Assembly: GCA_030040115.1 (NCBI GenBank)
Contig: JASHUH010000514.1
Span: 1 to 6,111, forward strand
DNA from: Acidobacteriaceae bacterium
GTDB taxonomy: Bacteria > Acidobacteriota > Terriglobia > Terriglobales > Acidobacteriaceae
Length of the DNA: 6,111 nucleotides
Reading direction: 5' to 3'
Below are positions 5,639-6,111 of this stretch, one piece after another. The position numbers were made by a program, and so were the translations under genes. The notes beneath the pieces are model-generated. The model saw only the letters and a list, made by a program, of their open reading frames with translations. It did no database searches and was not told the DNA's origin. How positions within the stretch are numbered: position 1 is the stretch's first letter; each line of letters starts with the position of its first letter.

Positions 5639-6111
5639 CTAAATTCCGAGATCGAGGCCAAAATGCGGATCGGCGCGCGTCCCGCTGACGCGAATAGGAA
5701 TTTGGGTTCCGCGTCCCCGTTTGTAGAAAAACGGATCCAGCGGCCTGAGAAGGATGGACTTCCATCCTGTGAACATTTTGGGTAGTTTGGCGTCAAGCCG
5801 AGCAAAGCCATGGAAATCGAGTTGTCCCCCCTGCGTCGTATATATTCCGTGAAGCACAACGTCGGCTCCGGGAACGCTGAAGCTCAAATAGGAAAAGGAA
5901 ATGGTTCCTGCTCCCAAAGAAAAATTGCCGCTCAATTGGGAAACGATACCGGGCGCCGAAATTGGATCACCGAGTTTCGCCGCAGCGCGGGCCTGCTTTG
6001 CTTTTTTGGGTTTTCCCTGGCCGCGCATGCTGATCTCGTCTACTGCCGCTTGAAATTTGGCGTCGATAAACCGCGCATGTTCGATGGAAAACGAACCAGT
6101 TAGTTTAAGCC
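5639..6111 (-). CDS. AsmA-like protein, C-terminal part only
   Basis: The frame is open from the right edge of the window to a TAG at 5639-5641. The last 156 residues of a longer protein are visible; its start lies outside. The first visible residues (LTGSFSIEHARFIDAKFQ) continue without a stop into a short basic linker (RGQGKPKKAKQAR). Then come alternating beta-strand-like segments (GNFSLGAGTISFSYLSFSV, DVVLHGIYTTQGGQLDFHG), a RLDAKLPKMFTGWKSILLRPLDPFFYK segment, and an end with IPIRVSGTRADPHFGLDLG. This pattern is typical of the C-terminal repeat-like region of AsmA-family proteins. These are membrane-anchored, beta-rich envelope proteins linked to lipid transport and outer-membrane homeostasis. 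An ATG at 6028 exists but is internal, because similarity continues upstream of it. Confidence 0.78.
   Translation of the reverse strand, partial: LKLTGSFSIEHARFIDAKFQAAVDEISMRGQGKPKKAKQARAAAKLGDPISAPGIVSQLSGNFSLGAGTISFSYLSFSVPGADVVLHGIYTTQGGQLDFHGFARLDAKLPKMFTGWKSILLRPLDPFFYKRGRGTQIPIRVSGTRADPHFGLDLGI

Noticed and set aside
5533..5859. 108-codon - strand frame
   Set aside because: It overlaps the AsmA-like gene in another phase, and its composition has no beta-strand or domain pattern.
6026..6028. ATG at 6028 as the start of a 129-residue protein
   Set aside because: The frame stays open with AsmA-like character to the window edge, and there is no ribosome site before this ATG, so it is an internal methionine.

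Overview
The window is GC-rich bacterial chromosome. Its core is a complete two-gene bacterial non-homologous end-joining (NHEJ) module on the + strand: ku (205-1095), then ligD (1097-3865) after a single intervening base. The remaining genes lie on the - strand. They are a small DUF3175-like gene (3970-4260) convergent with ligD, a secreted SYLF-domain protein (4786-5484), and the C-terminal part of an AsmA-like protein that runs off the right edge (5639-6111).

The best guess at a host is a soil-type, high-GC bacterium, plausibly an acidobacterium. This rests on the style of the SYLF and AsmA-like proteins and on the PE-Lig-Pol order of LigD. It is an inference from recalled sequence style and no marker gene is present. 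Nothing marks the region as mobile: I see no integrase, transposase, tRNA, CRISPR array or phage gene.

Layout: 1-204 is a leader with no convincing gene. Ku and LigD (PE, ligase and polymerase domains, all key residues present) form one translationally coupled unit. The 104-bp convergent gap after ligD holds a GC-rich hairpin and a small hairpin with a T-run. The DUF3175-like gene has a strong Shine-Dalgarno sequence. Bases 4261-4785 hold no confident gene, only one weak small ORF and an 11-bp inverted repeat with palindromic cores. The SYLF gene has a clear signal peptide, and a perfect Shine-Dalgarno sequence decides its start. The AsmA-like gene lies 154 bp upstream of it on the same strand.

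Functionally, Ku binds and bridges double-strand break ends and recruits LigD. LigD trims 3' ends (PE), fills gaps or adds ribonucleotides (Pol) and seals the nick (ATP-dependent ligase). The two envelope-type genes on the right look unrelated to repair. I found no convincing new multi-gene system. The most open points are the DUF3175-like neighbour of the NHEJ operon and the poorly explained 4261-4785 gap.
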